A stretch of 64,000 nucleotides of DNA, from NCBI RefSeq assembly GCF_047124445.1, contig NZ_CP138921.1:3472001-3536000 (forward strand). The letters are read 5' to 3'. Position numbers and translations under genes: made by a program. The notes under the pieces are model-generated. The model saw only the letters and a list, made by a program, of their open reading frames with translations, was not told the DNA's origin and searched no databases. The stretch is from Shimia sp047124445 (lineage in GTDB: Bacteria; Pseudomonadota; Alphaproteobacteria; Rhodobacterales; Rhodobacteraceae). Below, piece after piece: positions 1 to 8,392 of this stretch (position 1 is its first letter; each line of letters begins with the position of its first letter).

Positions 1-1576
1 CTTTGAGGCGGGAGTTGATCGCCTCAAGGCTTTCCAGCGCGCTCATGTCGATTTCGTTCACAGCTGAGGCCATGAGCACCACATCGGTGATCGGCTGGTC
101 ACAGACCACACGGTCATAGACATAGTCTTCCAAGAATCGAGCGTTGGCGAAATACAGGCTTTCGTCGATGCGCAATGTGACCAGATGCGGCGCGGTTTTT
201 ACCTTATGGCGCAGGATGTTACGGAAGTGCTGTGTGCCGGGCACAAGGCCGACCTCCGCCACATGCGGGCGGCTGGTTTTGTAGAGATGCAGCGCGATGG
301 AGAGGATTACACCGGCGCTGACACCAACCTCCACCCCTAGGCCCAAGGTGAGCGCTATGGTGGTGGCGACGGCGGCAAAATCAACACGGGAGTAGGCCCA
401 AGCGTGGCGCAGTATGGAGAGGTCCACGAGGCTGAGTACGGCGACGATGATAGTGGCGGCGAGCGTGGCTTTGGGCAGGAAGAACAGCAGCGGGGTCAGG
501 AAGAGCGCGGCGCCGGCGATTCCGACGGCGGTGAAGGCTCCGGCGGCGGGGGTTTGAGCGCCTGCGTCGAAGTTCACAACAGAGCGGGCGAAGCCGCCGG
601 TGACCGGGTAACCGCCTGAAATCGCTGAGGCAATGTTGGAGGTGCCGAGGCCGATGAGTTCCTGGTCGGGGTCAATGCGTTGGCGGCGCTTGGCAGCCAA
701 GGTTTGCGCGACGGAGACGCTTTCGACAAAGCCGATGATGGAGATCAGGAGGGCGGCGAGAAACAGTTGCGACCAGAGGTCAGGGGAGAAACTGGGGGCA
801 GAGAGTGGGGGGAGACCAGTGGGGACGGTGCCCACAATAGCCACGCCTTTCTCCGCAAGATCAAAGGCATAGACGGATAGTGTGGTGGCGGCGACGGCGG
901 CGACGGGGCCAGCTTTGGTGAGGACGTCCGCGAGGCGAGGACCGACGCCGAGATTGAGCAGGAGTGGTTTGAGGCCTTTGCGGGTCCAGAACAGGAAGGC
1001 CAAAGCGATGACGCCGAGCGCTACCGTGTAAGGGTTGGTTTCTGGCAGATGAGTCACCAGGGAGTTGAGCAATTCAGGCAGCGTGTGGCCGTGGGCGGTG
1101 ACGCCGAGGATGTGCTTCAACTGGCTAGTTGCGATTAGGATTCCGGAGGCGGTGATGAAGCCCGCGATTACCGGATGAGATAGGAAATTGGCAAGGAATC
1201 CAAGGCGTAAGAGGCCCATCAAAGTGAGCATCACGCCGGACATGAAGGCCAGTGTGATGGCCGCGATCAGGTACTCTGTTGTGCCTTGTAAAGCGAGGTT
1301 TCCGAGGGCGGCGGCGGTCATCAGAGAGACCACGGCGACGGGGCCGACGGCGAGCACGCGGGAGGTGCCGAAGATGGCATAGGCGACCAATGGCAGGATT
1401 GAGGCATAAAGGCCCACTTCGGGCGGGAGACCGGCGAGCAGGGCGTAGGCCAGAGACTGTGGAATCAGCATGATTGTCACGATCACGGCGGCCATGAGGT
1501 CGGCGCCAAGTATCTGACGGTCATAGGTTTTTGCCCATTGAAGGATGGGGAAGTAACGCTTGAGCTGCTGTGGCAT
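1..1576 (-). CDS. SulP family sulfate/anion permease (3' end outside window)
   Basis: The reverse strand reads openly from an ATG at 1576 to the left edge. The translation starts MPQQLKRYFPILQWAKTYDR and runs into the SulP core, with a segment reading IPQSLAYALLAGLPPEVGLY, followed by many hydrophobic helices and the beginning of a cytoplasmic STAS domain (near DVVLMASAVNEIDMSALESL, the conserved STAS region). SulP proteins are inner-membrane transporters for sulfate, bicarbonate or related anions; the substrate cannot be told from sequence. The C-terminal part of STAS lies outside the window. The start is preceded by a GAGGCCCCT stretch and, 35-52 bases upstream, by a perfect inverted repeat that may be an operator. 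An overlapping ATG at 1587 is out of frame. Confidence 0.93.
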   Translation of the reverse strand, partial: MPQQLKRYFPILQWAKTYDRQILGADLMAAVIVTIMLIPQSLAYALLAGLPPEVGLYASILPLVAYAIFGTSRVLAVGPVAVVSLMTAAALGNLALQGTTEYLIAAITLAFMSGVMLTLMGLLRLGFLANFLSHPVIAGFITASGILIATSQLKHILGVTAHGHTLPELLNSLVTHLPETNPYTVALGVIALAFLFWTRKGLKPLLLNLGVGPRLADVLTKAGPVAAVAATTLSVYAFDLAEKGVAIVGTVPTGLPPLSAPSFSPDLWSQLFLAALLISIIGFVESVSVAQTLAAKRRQRIDPDQELIGLGTSNIASAISGGYPVTGGFARSVVNFDAGAQTPAAGAFTAVGIAGAALFLTPLLFFLPKATLAATIIVAVLSLVDLSILRHAWAYSRVDFAAVATTIALTLGLGVEVGVSAGVILSIALHLYKTSRPHVAEVGLVPGTQHFRNILRHKVKTAPHLVTLRIDESLYFANARFLEDYVYDRVVCDQPITDVVLMASAVNEIDMSALESLEAINSRLK

Positions 1577-1610
1577 AGGGGCCTCATGAGAGTCGCGGGT
1601 GCGCTCTATA

Positions 1611-1628
1611 TATTCCAAAATTGGAATA
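1611..1628. promoter_or_regulatory. Perfect 18-bp inverted repeat, ATTC-N8-GAAT type operator
   Basis: TATTCCAA-AA-TTGGAATA has perfect 8-bp arms around AA. Inside it is ATTC, eight bases, GAAT, which to my recollection is the core reported for the persulfide-sensing ArsR-family repressor SqrR/BigR of Rhodobacter. It lies 35-52 bp upstream of the sulP start, where an operator would be expected. The palindrome is seen; the regulator is inferred. No ArsR gene is in the window. Confidence 0.6.
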
Positions 1629-1710
1629 AGAAAACCCTTACAGGAAAACTTGTTGGAAAATAACGGTGCGGCTCAAAGGTTAACGCAGTCAAATCGCGCA
1701 AACGGGACGG

Positions 1711-1738
1711 CGGTATTACGTCGGTATCCCGTCGGTAT
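1711..1738. repeat. Three CGGTAT motifs spaced exactly 11 bp
   Basis: CGGTAT occurs at 1711, 1722 and 1733, one helical turn apart, in the spacer between the divergently oriented-by-distance sulP promoter region and the 3' end of the class III aminotransferase. Such phased short repeats can be protein-binding iterons. No function is known here, and the rest of the 1577-1827 spacer shows no gene. Confidence 0.4.
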
Positions 1739-1827
1739 TGCGACAGTGCAAAAATTGACGTCCACGTCAGGTTAACGAGCGTCTGGAGCACGCGGCCCGG
1801 AGCGATGTGCCCCGAGCCGCAGAGGTT

Positions 1828-3180
1828 TTAAGCGGATGCGAAGCCGGTGTCCAAAGCAGAGAGAATGGTGTTCACCTCGCCCTCGGAAATGGTCAGCGGT
1901 GGCGACATCAGGATGTTATGCGCGCCAAGGCGGACCATGGAGCCGGCCTGATAGGTGGCCTCATGGATCTTCTTCATGGTGGCCATGTCCATCGGGGTCT
2001 TGGCGGTGGCGTCAGATACCAGCTCGATGCCGGTCATCAGGCCGTGGCCACCACGTACGTCGCCGATTATGTCGTATTTCTCAGCCAGCTTTTTCACACC
2101 TTCAAACAGTTGCGTGCCACGGGCGGCGGCGTTTGTTTTCAGGTCCAGGCGTGTGGTCTCTGCCAAAGTGGCGATCACGGCGGCGGAGCCCACCGGATGG
2201 GCGGAGTAGGTGTAGCCGTGGAAGATGCCTGCTTCGCCGGTTTGGTCGTTTTCAAACACGTCGGCCACTTTGTCGCCTACCATGCAGGCGCCGACTGGGA
2301 AGTAGCCGGAAGTGATGCCCTTGGCAGTGGTCATCATGTCAGGCTGCACACCCCAGTGACGCGCGCCGGACCAGTCGCCGGTGCGGCCAAAGCCGGTGAT
2401 GACTTCGTCAGAAATCATCAGGATGCCGTGGCGGTCACAAATTTCCCGCATCAGCTTCATGAAAGAAGCGTCTGGAACAATCACACCACCCGCGCCCTGA
2501 ATTGGCTCCATGATGAAGGCGGCGATGGTTTTGGGGTCCTGGAACGCGATCTCATCCTCAAAAGCGGCAGCGATGTTTTGCGCCAGCTGGGCCGGATCGG
2601 TCTCGTTGAACGGGTTGCGGTAAGTGTAGGGCGACGGCAGGTGGAAACAGCCGGGCAGCAGCGGTTCGTAGTTGATGCGGAAACGGTTGTTGCCGTTCAC
2701 CGAGGCGCCGCCAAAGTGGGTGCCGTGGTAGCCTTTTTTAAGGCTGATGAATTTGGTGCGGGTCGGCTCGCCGCGCAGGCGGTGGTACTGGCGCGAGAGA
2801 CGCAGGGCGGTTTCCACGGAGTCCGAGCCGCCGGAGGTGAAGAACACACGCGACATGCCGTCCTCGGCGAAGAATTCGCGCACCGCATAGGAGGCCTCGA
2901 TGGCTGGTGGGTTCGAGGTGCCCGCGAAAGCAGAGTAATACGGCAGATCGTAGAGCTGTTTGGCGATGGCCTCTTTCACCACGTCATTGGAATAGCCGAG
3001 GTTGACGCACCACAAGCCGCCCACGGCATCCACGGTGGAATGGCCGTCGATGTCGGTGATGTTCACACCTTCCGCGCCTTTGATGATCTTGGGCGGGGTG
3101 CTGTGGCTGTCTGCCGGTGCGCCCATTGGATGCCAGAGATGGCGGGCGTTGTTTTCCGTCAGGAAGTTGTCGTCTTTCAT
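1828..3180 (-). CDS. Class III PLP-dependent aminotransferase (omega-transaminase type)
   Basis: 450 residues, full length for class III (subgroup II) aminotransferases. Visible features are the phosphate-binding SGGSDSVE near 116-123, YHGTHFG near 151-157, the cofactor aspartate in ISDEV (D258) and the Schiff-base lysine in TTAKGITSGYFPVGA (K287). Enzymes of this type move an amino group from beta-alanine, putrescine, taurine or similar omega-amines to pyruvate or 2-oxoglutarate in the cytoplasm; the donor cannot be assigned. The ATG at 3180 follows a GGGAGC ribosome site (reverse of gctccc). It is a single gene, divergent from mutL. A second class III aminotransferase is cut by the right edge of the window. 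Confidence 0.93.
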   Translation of the reverse strand: MKDDNFLTENNARHLWHPMGAPADSHSTPPKIIKGAEGVNITDIDGHSTVDAVGGLWCVNLGYSNDVVKEAIAKQLYDLPYYSAFAGTSNPPAIEASYAVREFFAEDGMSRVFFTSGGSDSVETALRLSRQYHRLRGEPTRTKFISLKKGYHGTHFGGASVNGNNRFRINYEPLLPGCFHLPSPYTYRNPFNETDPAQLAQNIAAAFEDEIAFQDPKTIAAFIMEPIQGAGGVIVPDASFMKLMREICDRHGILMISDEVITGFGRTGDWSGARHWGVQPDMMTTAKGITSGYFPVGACMVGDKVADVFENDQTGEAGIFHGYTYSAHPVGSAAVIATLAETTRLDLKTNAAARGTQLFEGVKKLAEKYDIIGDVRGGHGLMTGIELVSDATAKTPMDMATMKKIHEATYQAGSMVRLGAHNILMSPPLTISEGEVNTILSALDTGFASA

Positions 3181-3356
3181 GGCTGTGCTCCCTAAGCGGC
3201 AGGGGTGATTCCTGCGTGTTCTGAAATTTGATCAAATTATGGAGTCGCGGTGAGACCCTGTCCAGAGAAAGAGCGACAGCGGGTTGGGAAAAAGCGACGC
3301 AGAGGAACCGCAATCTTGGTGGTAGAATCAAAGGGGAACATGCTAGATTTCGTCTT

Positions 3357-5261
3357 ATGCCTGTGGATAACCCCAATATAAGCTCCGAAAATGCTCCTGC
3401 CTTGCCGGTTATCCGGCAACTTGATGATGCCGCGATCAACCGGATTGCCGCTGGTGAGGTGGTCGAACGTCCAGCTTCTGCGGTCAAAGAACTGGTGGAA
3501 AACGCCATTGATGCGGGCAGTCGGCGGATTGAGATTGCCTATGCCGATGGAGGCAAGACGTTGATCCGGATCACCGATGATGGTTGTGGCATCACCGAGG
3601 AGCAATTGCCATTGGCGCTGTCCCGCCATGCGACATCCAAGATTGATGGCACGGACCTGCTCGACATCCACACTTTTGGATTTCGCGGAGAGGCTTTGCC
3701 CAGCTTGGGCGCGGTAGGACGGTTGAGCATCACCAGTCGAGTGGGCAAAACCTCCGCGGCACAGATTTCGGTTGAGGGCGGCGCGATGAGCGCGGTGAAA
3801 CCGGCGGCGTTGTCTGGCGGCACCATCGTGGAACTGCGTGATCTGTTCTACGCCACGCCTGCGCGGTTGAAATTTATGCGCTCCGATCGGGCGGAGGCGC
3901 AGGCGATCACCGATGTGGTCAAGCGGTTGGCGATGGCGGAGCCGTTTGTGGGCTTCACCCTGCGCGATGTGACCGGCGGCGGCGAAGGTCGCGTGACCTT
4001 CCGCGTCGAGGCCGAAAACGGTGATTTGTTTGATGCGCTGCATGGCCGGTTGGCGCGGATTTTGGGCAAGGAATTTGCCGAAAACGCGCTGAAGATTGAT
4101 GCGGAGCGGGAAGGGCTGCGGTTGATTGGTTATGCGGCTTTGCCGACCTATTCGCGCGGGTCGTCAGTGGCGCAGTATCTGTTTGTGAACGGGCGACCGG
4201 TGAAGGACAAATTGCTCGTTGGGGCGTTGCGCGGGGCGTATTTTGACTACCTGAGCCGGGATCGCCATCCAGCGGCGGCGCTGTTCATTGATTGTGATCC
4301 GCATCTGGTGGATGTGAACGTGCATCCGGCCAAGTCTGAGGTGCGGTTCCGTGATCCGGGTTTGGCGCGGGGGCTGATTGTCTCCAGCCTACGCCATGCT
4401 TTGGCTGAGGCGGGGCATCGGGCGTCGACCACGGTAGCCAACTCGACTTTGGATGCTTTCAAGCCGGAATCGTTAGGCGCATTGGGGGCGACATCAAGTG
4501 CGCCGACAGGACCGGCGCGGGTCTATCAGATGGATCGGCCTAGTCTCGGCGCACGCACAGCGGCCTATCAGGCGCAGGCGCCAATGCCGCAAGAGCCGGG
4601 CTTTGCGGACCTGACCGAAGCCTATTCCGCGCGGGTGGAACCGGTGGAGACCGAGGTTGCACAGGAGGTGCCCGCCGAGGGGTTGCCGCTGGGCGCGGCG
4701 CGGGCGCAGGTGCATGAGAATTACATCGTGGCGCAGACAGAGACCGGCATGGTGATTGTTGATCAACACGCGGCACATGAGCGTCTGGTCTACGAAAAAC
4801 TCAAAAGCCAGATGGCCGAAAATGGCGTGGCGGCACAGGCCCTGTTGATCCCAGAGATTGTTGAGCTGTCGGAGGGGGACTGTGCACGGATCATGACCGT
4901 GGCGGAGGAGCTGTCCAAACTGGGGCTGACGATTGAGGCCTTTGGTGGCGGCGCGGTGGCGGTGCGCGAAACCCCTGCGCTCCTGGGCGAGGTCAACGCG
5001 CGGGCCATGGTGCTGGACATTCTCGATGAGTTGGATGACGCGGGCGAAAGCATGTTGGTGCAGGCCAAGCTGGAGGCGATCCTCAGTCGTGTGGCCTGTC
5101 ATGGCTCGATCCGCTCTGGCCGGCGCATGCGCGGCGAAGAGATGAACGCGTTGCTGCGGGAGATGGAGGCGACGCCACATTCGGGGCAATGCAACCACGG
5201 GCGGCCAACCTATGTGGAATTGAAACTGGCCGATATTGAACGGCTGTTTGGACGGACGTGA
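3357..5261 (+). CDS. mutL: DNA mismatch repair protein MutL
   Basis: 634 residues from the ATG at 3357. The frame is open back to 3228, but homology begins with IRQLDDAAINRIAAGEVVERPAS, so the later start fits. GHKL ATPase motifs are clear: ELVENAIDAGS, DDGCGI and GFRGEALPS. The C-terminal domain contains DQHAAHERLVYE (D about 469), the DQHA-x2-E-x4-E endonuclease motif found in MutL of bacteria without MutH, and ends with CNHGRPT, where the usual motif is CPHGRPT. MutL couples MutS mismatch recognition to strand incision. The 3' end overlaps rmuC by one base. A 13-codon reading frame with a better ribosome site (AAGGGGAAC, ATG 3340) overlaps the start out of frame and may be a leader. Confidence 0.97.
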   Translation: MPVDNPNISSENAPALPVIRQLDDAAINRIAAGEVVERPASAVKELVENAIDAGSRRIEIAYADGGKTLIRITDDGCGITEEQLPLALSRHATSKIDGTDLLDIHTFGFRGEALPSLGAVGRLSITSRVGKTSAAQISVEGGAMSAVKPAALSGGTIVELRDLFYATPARLKFMRSDRAEAQAITDVVKRLAMAEPFVGFTLRDVTGGGEGRVTFRVEAENGDLFDALHGRLARILGKEFAENALKIDAEREGLRLIGYAALPTYSRGSSVAQYLFVNGRPVKDKLLVGALRGAYFDYLSRDRHPAAALFIDCDPHLVDVNVHPAKSEVRFRDPGLARGLIVSSLRHALAEAGHRASTTVANSTLDAFKPESLGALGATSSAPTGPARVYQMDRPSLGARTAAYQAQAPMPQEPGFADLTEAYSARVEPVETEVAQEVPAEGLPLGAARAQVHENYIVAQTETGMVIVDQHAAHERLVYEKLKSQMAENGVAAQALLIPEIVELSEGDCARIMTVAEELSKLGLTIEAFGGGAVAVRETPALLGEVNARAMVLDILDELDDAGESMLVQAKLEAILSRVACHGSIRSGRRMRGEEMNALLREMEATPHSGQCNHGRPTYVELKLADIERLFGRT

Positions 5262-6580
5262 TGGAAGGTATGGACGAAGCGATGGCCAATATGGAGGCCA
5301 TGGCGCTCTATGCGGCGGCTGGGATTGGCTTGGCGGTTTTGGTGTTGTTTTTGCTGCTGCGCGGAGCGGGGCAAAAGCGGGCAGAGCGGACCGAGGCGGT
5401 GATTGCCCAGCACATGGGGCAGATGGCGCAGCGGGTGGATCAACTGGCCACCGGGCAGGCGCATCTGGACGGGAACCTGCAGGCGCAGGCGCAATCGCAG
5501 GGGCAGATTGCCACGCTGATGGAGCAACGGCTGGGCGAGGTGCAGGTCAATATGCACGAAAACCTCGCCAAGGTGCAGCGCAGCACCGGTGAAAACCTCG
5601 CCAGCATGCAGCAGAAGATGACGGACACGCTGGCAACGCAGCAGCTGCAGATGCAGGAAAACCTCGCCAATATGCAGATGCGCACGGGGCATGCGCTCAA
5701 TGAGATGCAGGAGAAGCTGAACGCGTCGCTGTCGGGCAATGCCAAACAGACCGCGACCTCGCTGACGCAGTTGCAGGAACGTCTGCAAACCATCGACAAA
5801 GCGCAGGAGAATATCACGCGACTGTCCGGCGATGTGTTGAGCCTGCAGGACATTCTGAGCAACAAGCAAACCCGTGGGGCTTTTGGGGAAATTCAGCTGA
5901 CCGATATTGTCAGCAAAGCGTTGCCAAGTGACAGCTATGCGCTGCAACACACGCTCTCCAATGGCAAACGCGCCGACTGTCTGATTCATTTGCCCAACCC
6001 GCCGGGGCCGATTGTGATCGACAGCAAGTTCCCGCTGGAGGCCTATGAGCTGCTGCGCAATGCGGAGACGCAAGCGCAACTCAATGAAGCAGCGCGGATG
6101 CTGCGCACCTCGGTGAAGAAACACATCAAGGACATTTCGGAGAAATACATCATTGAGGGAGAAACCGCCGATGGCGCCTTGATGTTCTTGCCGTCCGAGG
6201 CGGTCTATGCGGAGCTGCATGCCAACTTCCCGGAACTGGTGCGTGAAGGCTTTGCGGCGCGGGTGTGGATTGTCTCGCCGACCACTTGCATGGCGACGCT
6301 CAACACCATGCGCGCGATCCTGAAAGACGCGCGGATGCGGGAGCAGGCCGGGGCGATCCGAAAGGAACTGGGCATGCTTTACTCCGATGTGGAGCGGCTG
6401 GGCACGCGGGTGGAGAACCTGGATCGCCACTTTGGCCAGGCAGCCAAAGACATCAGCGAAATCAAGATCAGCGCCGACAAAGCTGGGCGGCGGGCGCGGC
6501 GGCTCGACAACTTTGACTTCGAAGAACTGGCGCAGTCAGACGACGACAAAGTGGTGCCGCTGACCAAGCCGGACAGCTAA
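5261..6580 (+). CDS. rmuC: DNA recombination protein RmuC
   Basis: 439 residues. One N-terminal membrane segment (LYAAAGIGLAVLVLFLLLRG, about 14-33) is followed by a long coiled coil (about 35-180) containing a repeated ENLAxMQ-like phrase, then the RmuC nuclease-like domain with KQTRGAFGEIQL, IDSKFPLEAYE and FLPSEAVYAE. RmuC limits inversions at short inverted repeats and is thought to act as a nuclease; the mechanism is incompletely known. The ATG at 5261 shares its first base with the mutL stop (TGATG), so translation is probably coupled. A GTG at 5258 would add one residue. The mutL-rmuC pairing fits a DNA-maintenance operon. Confidence 0.94.
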   Translation: MEGMDEAMANMEAMALYAAAGIGLAVLVLFLLLRGAGQKRAERTEAVIAQHMGQMAQRVDQLATGQAHLDGNLQAQAQSQGQIATLMEQRLGEVQVNMHENLAKVQRSTGENLASMQQKMTDTLATQQLQMQENLANMQMRTGHALNEMQEKLNASLSGNAKQTATSLTQLQERLQTIDKAQENITRLSGDVLSLQDILSNKQTRGAFGEIQLTDIVSKALPSDSYALQHTLSNGKRADCLIHLPNPPGPIVIDSKFPLEAYELLRNAETQAQLNEAARMLRTSVKKHIKDISEKYIIEGETADGALMFLPSEAVYAELHANFPELVREGFAARVWIVSPTTCMATLNTMRAILKDARMREQAGAIRKELGMLYSDVERLGTRVENLDRHFGQAAKDISEIKISADKAGRRARRLDNFDFEELAQSDDDKVVPLTKPDS

Positions 6581-6581
6581 G

Positions 6582-6630
6582 CCTCTTCTCATTCGTCAAA
6601 TATCCCGGGGTCCGGGGCGGCGCCCCGGCG
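6582..6630 (+). repeat. Roseobacter-type intergenic element, copy 1 (short form)
   Basis: A CT-rich lead, AAATATCCCGGGG, then a hairpin CCGGGGC-GGC-GCCCCGG at 6612-6628. It follows the rmuC stop by one base. It is one of four related elements in the window and lacks the AGTC-plus-variable-hairpin part of the others. It may also serve as a 3' end structure for mutL-rmuC. Confidence 0.65.
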
Positions 6631-6712
6631 GTCAGAAACAGTTTGCGCCATGTCAAAGACGTGGGGCATGCTGAGGGTGACACTGGGCCAAACCAAATTG
6701 GAGGCGCGAAAA

Positions 6713-7039
6713 ATGCTTGAGATTTCTGCATGGAAGGTGGCGCAGGTTGTGCTGATGTCCCGGGAGTTGAACCGGGCCGAAGGAGAGCTGCGCGCATTTA
6801 TTGACCGGCTGAATGAGGACGAACAGGCCAGCCTGGTGGCGGTGATGTGGGTCGGACGGGACAGCTTTATGTCCGATGATCTGGAAGAGGCGATCATGAC
6901 CGCCAAAACCGAGAACACCGTGCCAACTGCGGATTACCTGCTCGGCTCGCCACATCTGTCTGACCATCTGGAAAACGGCATGGAAGCGCTGGGCATTTCT
7001 CTGTCTGACGAAGAGGATGATCTAGTCCGCCGGGGCTGA
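6713..7039 (+). CDS. DUF3775 domain-containing protein
   Basis: 108 residues from the ATG at 6713, which follows TTGGAGGCGCGAAAA; an ATG at 6650 is in frame but has no such site and no family similarity upstream. The sequence MLEISAWKVAQVVLMSREL, LRAFIDRLNEDEQASLVAVMWVGR and TADYLLGSPHLSDHLENGMEALG follows the DUF3775 pattern found widely in alphaproteobacteria. It is a small, acidic, soluble protein with no known activity. It stands alone between rmuC and the Hint gene and is followed by a hairpin terminator, so it is probably transcribed on its own. Confidence 0.85.
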   Translation: MLEISAWKVAQVVLMSRELNRAEGELRAFIDRLNEDEQASLVAVMWVGRDSFMSDDLEEAIMTAKTENTVPTADYLLGSPHLSDHLENGMEALGISLSDEEDDLVRRG

Positions 7040-7104
7040 TTTATCGGCAAAAACTGGCTGATTGGCCCGCAGGTTTTGCGATTTTACGCCAACAGATTTG
7101 GGAT

Positions 7105-7131
7105 CCGCGCCAAGCCTTGGCGCGGGTCTTT
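7105..7131 (+). terminator. Hairpin terminator after the DUF3775 gene
   Basis: CCGCGCCAAG (7105-7114) pairs perfectly with CTTGGCGCGG (7116-7125) and is followed by GTCTTTACGTTT. A strong GC stem with a weak T tract, about 65 bases after the stop at 7039. The rest of 7040-7346 holds no gene that I can see; a smaller stem (CCCGCAGTTTGCGGG) lies near 7252-7265. Confidence 0.6.
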
Positions 7132-7346
7132 ACGTTTGAGAAAGCCCTTCTTATCTGCGGCTTAAGAGGGAGGGCTGACGCGCCTGCGCGCCGCCCGATC
7201 CACTACATGATCCACTGACGTTGCGCCTGTTTTTATGGAAACATCCGCACCCCGCAGTTTGCGGGCAGTGCCCTTTTGTCTTGTGTCTGAGCCTTGCAAC
7301 CCATGGGGCGGCGTTGGGAGGTCTGTCGTGCAGAAGGAGGTCGCCC

Positions 7347-8390
7347 ATGTCCAGTTTCTGGGGTCGTTTTGACGACAATCACGGCAATCAAAAGCAGTTT
7401 GAGCCAACCGATGATCCAGCCAAGGAAATCACCTTTGTGCCCAAAGGCGAGGATGGCGATCTGGTGCTTGAGGACACGAACAACAAGCCAGACCCGGATA
7501 CGCAGGTTCTGATCGATGGGGAGGCCCATGATTTTATCTTTGAACTGACGGGAACCGTGCCGCAGGACGAGGACATTCCAGAGCAGTTCTGGGGGCAGGA
7601 GATTGCGGTGATCTCGATCCAGGATTACCCCGAGCCGGGGGACGAGACCCGGATGTTTTTCTTCCCGGAGATGGATCCGAGCGAAGAGGACATGAATGAG
7701 TTTGAGGATGAAGAGTTTGTGGTCAAACACCCAGACCGGCATCCGGATGATCTGCCGGTGTGTTTCCTGCCGGGCACGATGATTGCCACACCAGGTGGTC
7801 CGCGTGCGGTGGAAACCCTGCAACCGGGTGATTTTGTCTGTGTCGCCAAAGGCAAGCCGGCCAAAGTGTTCTGGGTGGCGAAAAGCCATTTTTCCTACGC
7901 GGAGATGCTGCAGAACGCAGCGCTGCGCCCGGTGTGCATTGATGCGGACAGCTTTGCGCCGGGGGTTCCTGAGCAGGATCTATGGGTGTCGCAACAGCAC
8001 CGGATAGCGCTGCGCGGCTGGCAGGTGGAGATGCTGACCGCATCTGACGCCGCCTTCGCACATGCCAAACATCTCGCGCCGCAGCCCGGCATTCCCGGGC
8101 GGGAATGGCGCGACGGGGTGGACTATGTGCATCTGATGTTTGACCGCCATCACATCGTGCAGGCCAATGGCGCCGAAGCCGAAAGTCTGTTTCTGGGCGA
8201 TCAGGCGTTGGAGAGCCTGGGCGCTGAGGCGCGGGCCGAGTTGGATTTGCTTTTGGAGGCCAAGCCGTGGTTGAAACCGCGTTTTGCGCAGACAGCTTTG
8301 CCCACCATGAAAGCGCATGAGGCGCAGACCTGGCGCAAGATGGCAGAAGGGCAACCGGTGTTTCGCGACTTGGTGCGGGCGGCGGCCTGA
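7347..8390 (+). CDS. Hint (Hedgehog/intein) domain protein
   Basis: 347 residues from the ATG at 7347, preceded by AGAAGGAGGTCGCCC; the longer frame from 7221 has no ribosome site. An acidic N-terminal region of about 135 residues (rich in D, E and P) leads into VCFLPGTMIATPGGPRAVETLQPGD, a typical Hint start with C139 at the cleavage position. A C-terminal block follows with FDRHHIVQANGAEAESL. Such Hint proteins are abundant in Roseobacters, often secreted or self-processing, with unknown biology. The domain is internal rather than terminal, so about 80 residues of flank follow it. The gene is convergent with, and nearly touches, the tetR gene. Confidence 0.88.
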   Translation: MSSFWGRFDDNHGNQKQFEPTDDPAKEITFVPKGEDGDLVLEDTNNKPDPDTQVLIDGEAHDFIFELTGTVPQDEDIPEQFWGQEIAVISIQDYPEPGDETRMFFFPEMDPSEEDMNEFEDEEFVVKHPDRHPDDLPVCFLPGTMIATPGGPRAVETLQPGDFVCVAKGKPAKVFWVAKSHFSYAEMLQNAALRPVCIDADSFAPGVPEQDLWVSQQHRIALRGWQVEMLTASDAAFAHAKHLAPQPGIPGREWRDGVDYVHLMFDRHHIVQANGAEAESLFLGDQALESLGAEARAELDLLLEAKPWLKPRFAQTALPTMKAHEAQTWRKMAEGQPVFRDLVRAAA

Positions 8391-8392
8391 TC

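Noticed and set aside
1606..1791. 61-codon reverse frame between sulP and the aminotransferase
   Set aside because: No ribosome site, and it would cover the operator palindrome and the CGGTAT repeats.
1807..3195. Long forward open frame (462 codons) opposite the class III aminotransferase
   Set aside because: It is the antisense of a clear aminotransferase in GC-rich DNA; composition is rich in G, V, H and R with no family likeness.
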